Both the position numbers and the translations under genes were made by a program. Under the pieces are notes generated by a model. It worked only from the letters and a program-made list of their open reading frames with translations, was not told the DNA's origin and did not search any database. 64,000 bases of DNA, from assembly GCA_964404165.1 (NCBI GenBank), contig CAYOIZ010000024.1, positions 23,036 to 87,035 on the forward strand. Direction: 5' to 3'. Source of the stretch: DASYLJ01 sp964404165 (GTDB lineage: Bacteria > Desulfobacterota > Binatia > DP-6). Below are positions 43,401 to 50,386 of the stretch, piece after piece (positions within the stretch are counted from its first letter, which is position 1; each line of letters starts with the position of its first letter).

Positions 43401-43718
43401 CGCCTGGCCGAGCTGCGCGAGGAGCTCGACGAGGCGGAGCAGTTCGCCGATCGCGGGCGCATCGAACGGACGCGCGGCGAGATCGACTTCCTCACCGAGC
43501 AGCTCGCGAGCGCCGTCGGTCTCGGCGGTCGCGACCGTCGTGCCGGTCAGGTGAGCGAACGGGCACGCGCGGCGGTGACGCAGAACATTCGCGGCAGCCT
43601 CAGGCGAATCACCGAGGCCATCCCCGCGCTCGGCCCGGCACTGGCCGAGCGCGTCCGGACCGGAACGTACTGCAGCTACGAGCCCAGCGCCGACGCCGCC
43701 GTCGACTGGGTGCTCTGA
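40479..43718 (+). CDS. Large AAA-type ATPase signalling protein (MalT/adenylate-cyclase-like)
   Basis: This is a 1079-aa protein. The N-terminal ATPase shows FVGRVPERALLRAAL, Walker A GGEPGIGKSR and Walker B VFEDVHWAD. A tetratricopeptide-like helical region occupies the middle. The C-terminal 180 residues carry LKDAKGLHYLAHLLQHPGRD, RRAGQVSERARAAVTQNIRG and VRTGTYCSYEP. That C-terminal module is frequent in large actinobacterial and deltaproteobacterial signalling ATPases that lack a DNA-binding domain. No HTH or cyclase was seen. The ATG at 40479 is chosen over a GTG at 40407. Its 3' end overlaps the convergent sulfotransferase gene by 43 bp. Confidence 0.85.
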   Translation: MSPSSSSRPFVGRVPERALLRAALTDARGGRGGTVLVGGEPGIGKSRLVEQLAVDAADAGVASHLGQCDAMDGAPELWPWRQLLRAVAAATDGGPPPLDANDAETTRFQQAQAVVDWLADRTRTTPAVLVFEDVHWADRGSLALLEFLAAHVGRLPLLVVATHRLEAVVPGRPLYASLAEITRAAATRRVTLHGLPRDAVAEYVAAGGGRAPSDAAADALLRHTGGNPFFLAETLRWLVEHSRLDVLQADVVDTLPVPPTVREVVAHRVAQLPADVADTLACAAVVGAEFALPLLAAVRGTEPTAALGAVDAAVEAGLVVEQTPGLYRFAHAVVRDVVYAGLPSARRLGHHRELARMLEARDDREQHLAEIAHHALAAAPLGLADRAVAAARRAALDAKAHGAWDESARHWQQALAAFELLPKKDPRERAELLLGLGTARKRAGDAREATLAFLAAADVARALGDDDLLVRAALRDGMWFRTTDEALEARVLEVLEEATAALGDTVSAHAARILSTLAAGSYDYGRIARARELSTRALAMARRLDRPDVVAWCLICRAWALVPTAQDERLAHAQEVVALGDRLGRPMVQCVGYELVASTHLQAGNATAAYEAIQACHRLAERLGDPHHLWLSTGLLVTRALLEGDVRAADALIDTSAEHGRRAFGPLATETVLVQRLTLFAQQGRVDAAREMIETARRMQPLNPIFRAVQAYFLAEQGDVYAARTELEAMAANDFAALLHDGYWLVSMTCLAFIFRADLRHDAIAATLYDALLPHAGETIALGNGRLCVGAVAWALGALAASMTRWEDAERHYDAALRLHRAMGARPFLARALVDYAVALRRRGHPADRNRIRVLLDEAERLGRDLGMQMVLALAALARGEDGGEVAVPPPRGSTFRRDGEMWTITHEGRLLHLKDAKGLHYLAHLLQHPGRDVHVLDLVAVATHRDDADARRYLKTADAGEVLDGQARAAYRARLAELREELDEAEQFADRGRIERTRGEIDFLTEQLASAVGLGGRDRRAGQVSERARAAVTQNIRGSLRRITEAIPALGPALAERVRTGTYCSYEPSADAAVDWVL

Positions 43719-44605
43719 GCGCCCGCCGCCAACCAGCGCGCGCATTCGGCACCGAGCTCGCGCTCGGCGGTCGCCTCGTAGCGTGCGATGTCGGCAGCGG
43801 TGAGGACGTCGCGCCAGCGACCGTTCGTGCCGCGGTTGATGAACGTGCTCGCGCCGCCCTGCCAGAGCCCGCCGCCCAACGGGGCGCTGAGATCCGCGTG
43901 CTGCTTCATCCACTCGAACGAGCAGTGCTCGAGAATTGCCGGCCAGCGCTCCGGATAGATCGGCGTCTCCAGGAAGTCGGCGATGCGGCGGATCTGTCCT
44001 TCCGGATCCGCCTTCAGGTCGGCGAAGTGGACGAGCAGCAGGTTCGGCAGGTCGCGGATCGCCCACCAGCTCCGGACGTTGTCCCAGAACGACCAGAACG
44101 GGAACCCGTCGAGCATGAGCCAGTCGAGGAAGTACTGGCGCACGTCGTGGACCGGCGGTCCGAGCGCGGGGCCGACGCGACCGGGCGTGTCGTTCACCGC
44201 GGCGTAGAGCTCCGCGTTGGCCGTCACGTGGTGATGGTGGAGGCTCCACAGGACGTCCCGCCCGTCACGGCCGATGTAGAGGTACCTGGCGCGCGGCGAG
44301 TACACGAGCGCGTCGACCGGCAGGTGCGTCTTGATGAAGCGGCGGTGCGTCTGCGCGTCCAGCAGCGCCAGCTTCTCCGCCGCCGCCGGCACGCGCAGAT
44401 CGAGCCATGGGGAGAGCGCGTGCACCGGCACGTCGGCGGCGCCCCCGAAGAGCAGCTGGCCCACGATCTGCTGCGTCCAGGTCGTGCCCGCCTTGGCGTA
44501 GGTCGAGATGACGACGTCGTCGTCGCGGAAGGTGAAGTCGTTCCACACGGTCGAGTCGAAGTGGTGGTTGTGGAGCTCGCGGGTCTTCTGCGGCCAGGCG
44601 ATCAT
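43676..44605 (-). CDS. Sulfotransferase
   Basis: This 309-aa PAPS-dependent sulfotransferase has the 5'-phosphosulphate loop YAKAGTTWTQQIVGQLL (near 36), the typical substrate-loop region HRRFIKTHLPVDALVYSP, and the 3'-phosphate motif YIGRDGRDVLWSLHHH. The C-terminal RGTNGRWRDVLTAADIARYE is the conserved RKG/W-type segment. It would transfer sulphate to a hydroxyl of a small molecule or steroid. GGAGGA precedes the ATG at 44605. It lies downstream of and on the same strand as the beta-helix protein, 17 bp after its stop. The substrate is unknown. Confidence 0.93.
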   Translation of the reverse strand: MIAWPQKTRELHNHHFDSTVWNDFTFRDDDVVISTYAKAGTTWTQQIVGQLLFGGAADVPVHALSPWLDLRVPAAAEKLALLDAQTHRRFIKTHLPVDALVYSPRARYLYIGRDGRDVLWSLHHHHVTANAELYAAVNDTPGRVGPALGPPVHDVRQYFLDWLMLDGFPFWSFWDNVRSWWAIRDLPNLLLVHFADLKADPEGQIRRIADFLETPIYPERWPAILEHCSFEWMKQHADLSAPLGGGLWQGGASTFINRGTNGRWRDVLTAADIARYEATAERELGAECARWLAAGAQSTQSTAASALGS

Positions 44606-44622
44606 GGCGTCCTCCTCCCCGC

Positions 44623-46647
44623 TCACTGGGCCAGGCCCGCTACGCTGGTCGCGAGGGTATTGGCGCCGTCGGTGATGGCGCTGCGGCAGGCGGCGGCCGT
44701 GCTGCCGGCGCGCTTGCCGCGCGTGCGGCGGGCGAGCTTCACGAGCTGCGCGCGTGCCCGGCGCAGGAGCTTGGCGGTGCGCTTGCCCGTGGCGTCGCGG
44801 GCGCCGGTGATCATCGTCGCCGCCTTGCCGAGGGAGGCCTGCAGCGCCCGATCGAGCTTCGGGTCGAGGTCGGACGCGGCGCAGAAGTGGCCGGGCGTGC
44901 GTGCCTGATCGATCGCGCACAGCACCGCCGCGTAGCCCGTGAGACCGTCGCAGGGACCGGCCGGCGGCGGGGGCGGCGGAGGAGGAGGCGGCGGCACGAC
45001 GACGCCGTCGTCGATCGTGAAGGGCAGCCCGGCGGCCGACGCACCGCCGTCCGGCACGGGCGGGTTCGGGTTCTCGACGGTGACGGTCGCGACGCCGACG
45101 TTCGCGATCAGCTCGGCGGGCACGGTGACCACGATCTCGCTCGGGCTCGTCACGACGGCCTCGAGCACCGCGCCGTTCCAGAGGACCTGCGTCGGCGTCG
45201 GCCCCAGGAGGAAGCTCGACCCGTGGACGACCATGGTGAAGGTGGCGCCGCCGGCCTGCGCGCGATCGGGGTCGAGGAGCGTCAGCACCGGCACGGCGCC
45301 GCGCTGGAACGCGCCCGCGTCGCACCCGGTCGCGGGGCGCGCGACGCCGCGCTGGTCGGTGGGGAGGCAGTCGATCGGGGCCGCCGCGAGCGCGGCGCTG
45401 GTGGTGCCGAGCTCGTGCGTCGGCGTGATGCCGCCGTTCCCCTGCAGCGCGAACAGGGCGGGATCGCCGGTCTGGAACGTGGCCGCGCACAGGTCGGGCG
45501 CACCCTGGACGTTGCCGCCGCCGTCGGTGACGCCGCCGCTGCACGACCCGTCGTCGACGACGCTGTTCCGCAGCGTCAGCGTCCCGCCGAGGCGCTCGAT
45601 GGCCGGCGAGCCGCCCGCCAGCGCCGTCAGGTGCGTCGCCACGACGGCGCCGCTCTTCACGGACAGCTCGGCCGCGGCGCCATTCATGGTCGCGCTGTTG
45701 CGCGAGAAGGTCGAGTTCTCGAACGTGCACGTGCCGAAGGGCGCGTCGCAGCGGACCGCGCCGCCCGAGCGCGCGGCGACGTTCTCGTCGAACGTCGAGC
45801 CGCGCACGACGAGGCTGCTCGGCGTCTGGGTCTGGTTGAACAGCTGGATCGCGCCGCCGTCGAGGACGGTCGCCCCGTTGCGACGGAAGACGCTGTCCTC
45901 GACGGTCGTGTCGCCCGACGCCAGGATCGCGCCCCCGGCCGTCGCGTCGTTGCGCTCGAAGCGGCAGCGGACCACGTGCAGCTCGTCGTTGTGGAGGATG
46001 GCGCCGCCGCCGGCGCTGTCGCCGTGGTTGTCGCCGAACACCGAGTCGGTGATCGTCGTCGGGCCGGTGCCGGAGACCGCGCCGTTCAGGTTCGCCGAGA
46101 AGACGGTGCGGAGCACCGTCAGCGTGCCGCCGTTCTCGTTCGTGATCGCCGCGCCGCCACCGCCGGAGTCGTTGTCGACGAACGCCGCGTCGGTGACGGA
46201 CACGGTGCCGCCGGCGTTGTAGACCCCGCCGCGCACGCAGTGCTGCACCGTCACGCCGGTGACGTGCAGCGACGCGCCGTTGGAGACGAAGACGGCCCAG
46301 TTCTCGACCGCCCCGTCGCGCAGGGTGAGGTGCTCCAGCGTGAGCGTGCGCCCGGTCTGGACCGTGAACAGGCCGTGGGCACCGCCGCCGCTGAGCACGA
46401 TCCGGTCGGCGCCGGCGATCGTGGTATCGGCCGTGATGGTCTGCCGCTGCGGCAGGACGATCGTGTGCGGGTCCGGGCCGCAGTCGAACGTGACGGCCCC
46501 TCCCCCGGCCAGCGTCTGGAGCAGCGCCACCGGCGTGCAGCTCGCCGGGGTGCCGGTGCCGACCACCCCGCCCGCCTGGGCGCGGGCCGCCCCCACGAGC
46601 AGCGTCAGGGCCGTGAATACGCTCGCGATTCGTCCTCTCGTCGTCAT
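44623..46647 (-). CDS. Secreted right-handed beta-helix protein with IPT/TIG domain
   Basis: This is a 674-aa exported protein. The signal peptide is MTTRGRIASVFTALTLLVGA. Many parallel-beta-helix repeats follow (for example TLTLEHLTLRDGAVENWAVF and TITDSVFGDNHGDSAGGGAI), ending in a Cys-containing CDAGAF segment. An IPT/TIG-like domain (about 460-560) precedes a Pro run (12 Pro, near 572) and a C-terminal basic helical tail. A similar tail ends the 949-aa protein at 50387. Polysaccharide binding or lyase activity is plausible for the helix, but no catalytic residues stand out. It begins a divergent gap with the ParB-like gene. Confidence 0.82.
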   Translation of the reverse strand: MTTRGRIASVFTALTLLVGAARAQAGGVVGTGTPASCTPVALLQTLAGGGAVTFDCGPDPHTIVLPQRQTITADTTIAGADRIVLSGGGAHGLFTVQTGRTLTLEHLTLRDGAVENWAVFVSNGASLHVTGVTVQHCVRGGVYNAGGTVSVTDAAFVDNDSGGGGAAITNENGGTLTVLRTVFSANLNGAVSGTGPTTITDSVFGDNHGDSAGGGAILHNDELHVVRCRFERNDATAGGAILASGDTTVEDSVFRRNGATVLDGGAIQLFNQTQTPSSLVVRGSTFDENVAARSGGAVRCDAPFGTCTFENSTFSRNSATMNGAAAELSVKSGAVVATHLTALAGGSPAIERLGGTLTLRNSVVDDGSCSGGVTDGGGNVQGAPDLCAATFQTGDPALFALQGNGGITPTHELGTTSAALAAAPIDCLPTDQRGVARPATGCDAGAFQRGAVPVLTLLDPDRAQAGGATFTMVVHGSSFLLGPTPTQVLWNGAVLEAVVTSPSEIVVTVPAELIANVGVATVTVENPNPPVPDGGASAAGLPFTIDDGVVVPPPPPPPPPPPAGPCDGLTGYAAVLCAIDQARTPGHFCAASDLDPKLDRALQASLGKAATMITGARDATGKRTAKLLRRARAQLVKLARRTRGKRAGSTAAACRSAITDGANTLATSVAGLAQ

Positions 46648-46739
46648 GGTGACTGCCTCCTCGACGACCAGCCGTAAGATCGCGCCTTACGGCGTAAGCG
46701 CGGTGTGGCGCCGGCCCCGGCCGCCCTGTACTGGGACGC

Positions 46740-47747
46740 ATGCCGCGCAAGGCCGCCAAGCCCAGTGGAACACCGCGCAAGCGGCGAGGCGTGAAGCTCC
46801 GTCCGACGGACCTGACGCCCCGCGACGTCGCCGTGACCGAGCTACCCGCGGAGATCCGCGACCTGGCCGACGCGGTGGACCGGGACGGCGGCGCGGTGCT
46901 GGCCGTCTACCGGGAGCCCCTCGGCGGGCACGTGCTGCTGCTCTGCGCGCTGCCGATCGACCGGGTGGCGCCGACGCCGTTCCAGCGCGACGTCTCCGAC
47001 GCGCACGTCCGCCGGCTGACGCAGGCGATGGACAAGACGAAGCGCTTCCTCGATCCCGTGATCGCCGTGCGGGAGGAGCGTGCGGCGGCGACGGGGGACG
47101 GCGACGCGCGTCACGTCTACTGGATCCCGAACGGCTACCACCGCCTGACGGCGCTGCAGGAGCTCGGCGCGAAGACGGTGTTGGCGCTCCTCGTGCCCGA
47201 GACCGCCGTCGCCTACCAGATCCTCGCGCTCAACATCGAGAAGGCGCACAACCTGCGCGAGCGCGCGCTGGGCGTCGCGCGCATGTACCGCGACCTCGTC
47301 TCGGTCGGACGCGGGACGGAGCGCGAAGACGCCATGGCGCTCGAGTTCGAGGAGCCGGCGCTGCCGACGCTGGGGATCGCCTACGAGCGACGGCCGCGGC
47401 TCTCCGGCGGCGCGTACCATCCACTGCTACGGAAGAGCGACACCTGGATCGAGGCGCCGCTGGCCGACGCCATCACCGAGCGGGAGGCGCGCGCCGACGC
47501 CCTGCTGGCGCTCGACGACGCGGTCGGCGACGTCGTCGACCGCCTGAAGCAACGCGGCTTCCAGAGTCCGTATCTGCGCCCGTTCGTCGTGGCGCGCATC
47601 AATCCGCTGCGGTTCGCGAAGGGCACCCCGCCGCCGGTGAAGCAGCTGCTCGCCGACATGACGAAGCGCGCGCGCGGCATGAACGTCGATCGCATCAAGG
47701 CCGAGGACGTGGCTCGCACGGGCGGTCCGCCGGAGGGTGCGGAGTGA
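46740..47747 (+). CDS. ParB-N domain protein
   Basis: This is a 335-aa cytosolic protein. After a basic N-terminus (RKAAKPSGTPRKRRGVKLRP), the ParB/Srx nucleotide-binding fold begins at LPIDRVAPTPFQRDVSDAHV. It includes FLDPVIAVRE and IPNGYHRLTALQELG, where GYHR stands in for the usual GERR/GxHR phosphate-binding motif. It has no canonical partitioning HTH and no ParA neighbour, so it is probably one of the orphan ParB-like NTPases rather than a chromosome segregation factor. Its stop (TGA) directly abuts the stop of the convergent monooxygenase-esterase gene. Confidence 0.82.
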   Translation: MPRKAAKPSGTPRKRRGVKLRPTDLTPRDVAVTELPAEIRDLADAVDRDGGAVLAVYREPLGGHVLLLCALPIDRVAPTPFQRDVSDAHVRRLTQAMDKTKRFLDPVIAVREERAAATGDGDARHVYWIPNGYHRLTALQELGAKTVLALLVPETAVAYQILALNIEKAHNLRERALGVARMYRDLVSVGRGTEREDAMALEFEEPALPTLGIAYERRPRLSGGAYHPLLRKSDTWIEAPLADAITEREARADALLALDDAVGDVVDRLKQRGFQSPYLRPFVVARINPLRFAKGTPPPVKQLLADMTKRARGMNVDRIKAEDVARTGGPPEGAE

Positions 47748-50336
47748 TCACCCCTTCCCGAGGAACCGGCGCAACGCCCTGCCGACGGCCTCGCGCGCCT
47801 CGGCTGCCGACAGGATCACGTCGACCGCCGGCACCGACGTGTGTATCTGCCCGCGACACGACAGGTGCTCGACGGCGACGCCGGCCGCCGCCATGGCGTC
47901 GGCGTAGGCCGCGCCCTCGTCGCGAAGCGGGTCGAACTCGGCGGTCACGACCAGCGCAGGCGGCAGGCGGCTCAGGTCGGCCGCGCGCAGCGGCGACGCC
48001 TTCGGATCCGACCGGTCCGCCGGGTCGGCGTAGTGGTCCCAGAACCACCGCATCATCGCGGTCGTCAGCAGGTAGCCGTCACCGTTCTCGACGTACGACG
48101 GGCGCCCGAGATCGCAGTCGGTCACGGGCGTGATCAGGACCTGGCCGGCGATCGCGGGCGCGCCCGCGTCCCGCGCCAACTGGCAGGCGACGGCTGCGAC
48201 GTTGCCGCCGGCGCTCCAGCCGCACACGGCCAGCCTTCCCTCGATGCCGCCGAGGTCGGCGGCGTGCGCGGCGATCCACTGCACGGCCGCGAAGCCGTCG
48301 TCGACGGCAGCGGGGAACCGCGCCTCCGGCGCGTGGCGATAGTTCACCGAGACCACGACCGCGTCGGTGCGAGCGCAGAGGTCGCGACAGAAGGGGTCGT
48401 CGGACTCGAGATCGCCGAGCACCCAGCCGCCACCGTGGAAGTAGACGACGATCGGATGCGGACCGGGTGTGGGCGGCTGGTACCGTCGGTACGGCAGCGG
48501 GCCCGCCGCACCGGGCAGCGTGCCGTCGCGCACGGACCCGACCTCCGGCCCCGGCGGACGGTCCCTGTCGAGCGCCACCATGCGCGCGCGCGCCTCGGGA
48601 ACCGAGAGCGTCTCGAACGGCGCAAGCTTCAGCTCGTCGAGGAACTCGAGCAGCATCGCGACGTCGAGCTGCAACTGGTGCACGACGCCGTCCTGGCAGC
48701 GCCGGCCGCCGGGGCCGTCGAACGCGAAGCCCAGCCAGTCGCGGCGCATGACCTCGTCGGAGATCTTCCGGTAGCGATCGACGCCGCCGACGTAGGGGAG
48801 GAACACGCGCGGCTTTCCGGGGACGTTCGCGCCCATGTACCAAGAGGCAGCGCGCGGATAGAGCGTGATGTCCGCCGCGTCGTTCACGTGCTGCACCCAG
48901 CCGTCTTCCGCGGTCTGCGTGGGCTCGATCACGTCGAGACGCTCGGCGCGCATGTGTTCCAGGCATGCGGCGATCATGTCGACGTGCTGCTCGATCGACA
49001 CCACCATGTTCGACAGCACCGACGGGCTGCCGGGACCCGTGATCATGAAGAAGTTCGGGAACGCGGTCGTCATGAGCCCGAGGTACGTCCGCGGCCCGTC
49101 GGTCCATTTGCGCGCGAGCGTCGTGCCTGCGCGCCCGGTGACGTCCACCGCCACGAGCGGCCCGGTCATGGCGTCGAACCCGGTGGCGAAGACGATCGCG
49201 TCGAACCCGAGCGTTCGCGATCTCGTCGTGATGCCGGTCTCGGTGATCGTCTCGATCGGCTCTCGGCGCAGGTCGACCAGGTGGACGTTCGGGCGGTTGA
49301 ACGTCTCGAAGTACCCGGTATCGATGCACGGGCGTTTCGTGCCGTAGTAGTGGTCCTTCGGGCACAGGGCCTCGGCTGTCTCGGGATCACGCACGATCGA
49401 GCGGATCTTCTCGCGCAGGAAGTCGCATGCGGTCTCGTTGGCCTCGGGGTTCGACCCCATGTCTGCGAAGGTCGAGCCCATCGCGAGCAGATCGCCCGAC
49501 TGCCACGCCGCCTCGAACGCCGCGCGACGTTCGTCGGCGGACACCTGGAACGCCCGCACCATCGTGGGCTCCGACGGCACGCCGATCCGGGACCAGCGGC
49601 CGGCGTGACGGTACGCATCGGGGTCGGCGTCGAAGAGCGCCTTCTTCGCGGCCGGCACCGGCCCGTTGAACGCGGGACGCGAGAAGTTCGGGGTGCGCTG
49701 AAAGACCGTGAGCTCGGCGGCCTGCTGGGCGATGATCGGAATGGATTGCACGCCGGACGACCCGGTGCCGATCACCGCGACGCGCTTGCCGGTGAAGTCG
49801 ACGCCCTCGTGCGGCCAGCGACCGGTGTAGTAGGTCGCGCCGCGAAAGCGCTCGATGCCCGGAACGTCGGCGGTCTTCGGCAGCGACAGGCAGCCGGTCG
49901 CCATGACGTAGAAGCGGCATCGCAGCTCGTCGCCGGCGTTCGTGCGGATCCGCCACCGATGCGTGCCGTCGTCCCACACGGCCGACGTCACGCGCGTCGA
50001 GAACCGGATGTCGCGGCGCAGGTCGTGCTTGTCGGCGACGTGCCCGAGGTAGCGGAGGATCTCCGGCTGCGTCGCGTAGCGCTCGGACCACTGCCAGGTG
50101 CGCTGCAGCTCGGGATCGAAGCTGTACGAGTAGTCGATGCTCTCGATGTCGCACCGCGCGCCCGGGTACCGGTTCCAGTACCAGGTGCCGCCGACGTCGT
50201 CGGCCTGCTCGAGAACCACCGTCGAGAAGCCGAGACGGCGGAGCGTGTACAGCATGTAGAGGCCGGCGAATCCGGCACCGACGACCACCACGTCGCATTC
50301 GTGCAGGTCGCGCTGGGGTTGGGGGGTCGTGCTCAT
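47748..50336 (-). CDS. Baeyer-Villiger monooxygenase fused to an HSL-family esterase
   Basis: This is an 862-aa two-domain enzyme. Residues 1-535 form a flavin monooxygenase: VVVGAGFAGLYMLYTL (FAD loop), DDVGGTWYWNRYPGARCD, and VAVIGTGSSGVQSIP (NADP loop). The fingerprint normally FxGxxxHxxxWP is here FRGATYYTGRWP, with Tyr in place of His. Residues about 555-862 form an alpha/beta-hydrolase of the hormone-sensitive lipase group: VVYFHGGGWVLGDL, GWSAGG (nucleophile Ser), TAEFDPLRDEG, and a final His near QIHTSVPAV. The reaction logic is ketone to ester, then hydrolysis by the fused esterase. It is a leftward transcript; the start at 50336 lacks a clear ribosome binding site. Confidence 0.88.
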   Translation of the reverse strand: MSTTPQPQRDLHECDVVVVGAGFAGLYMLYTLRRLGFSTVVLEQADDVGGTWYWNRYPGARCDIESIDYSYSFDPELQRTWQWSERYATQPEILRYLGHVADKHDLRRDIRFSTRVTSAVWDDGTHRWRIRTNAGDELRCRFYVMATGCLSLPKTADVPGIERFRGATYYTGRWPHEGVDFTGKRVAVIGTGSSGVQSIPIIAQQAAELTVFQRTPNFSRPAFNGPVPAAKKALFDADPDAYRHAGRWSRIGVPSEPTMVRAFQVSADERRAAFEAAWQSGDLLAMGSTFADMGSNPEANETACDFLREKIRSIVRDPETAEALCPKDHYYGTKRPCIDTGYFETFNRPNVHLVDLRREPIETITETGITTRSRTLGFDAIVFATGFDAMTGPLVAVDVTGRAGTTLARKWTDGPRTYLGLMTTAFPNFFMITGPGSPSVLSNMVVSIEQHVDMIAACLEHMRAERLDVIEPTQTAEDGWVQHVNDAADITLYPRAASWYMGANVPGKPRVFLPYVGGVDRYRKISDEVMRRDWLGFAFDGPGGRRCQDGVVHQLQLDVAMLLEFLDELKLAPFETLSVPEARARMVALDRDRPPGPEVGSVRDGTLPGAAGPLPYRRYQPPTPGPHPIVVYFHGGGWVLGDLESDDPFCRDLCARTDAVVVSVNYRHAPEARFPAAVDDGFAAVQWIAAHAADLGGIEGRLAVCGWSAGGNVAAVACQLARDAGAPAIAGQVLITPVTDCDLGRPSYVENGDGYLLTTAMMRWFWDHYADPADRSDPKASPLRAADLSRLPPALVVTAEFDPLRDEGAAYADAMAAAGVAVEHLSCRGQIHTSVPAVDVILSAAEAREAVGRALRRFLGKG

Positions 50337-50386
50337 GGCGTTCTGCTTTTTGCACAGAACGAGCGGCAGTGGATACGCCCTCGTTC

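Noticed and set aside
40368..44249. 1293-codon minus-strand frame antisense to the AAA ATPase
   Set aside because: It is a GC-rich antisense shadow. No motifs were seen, and the plus-strand protein has Walker motifs across the same DNA.
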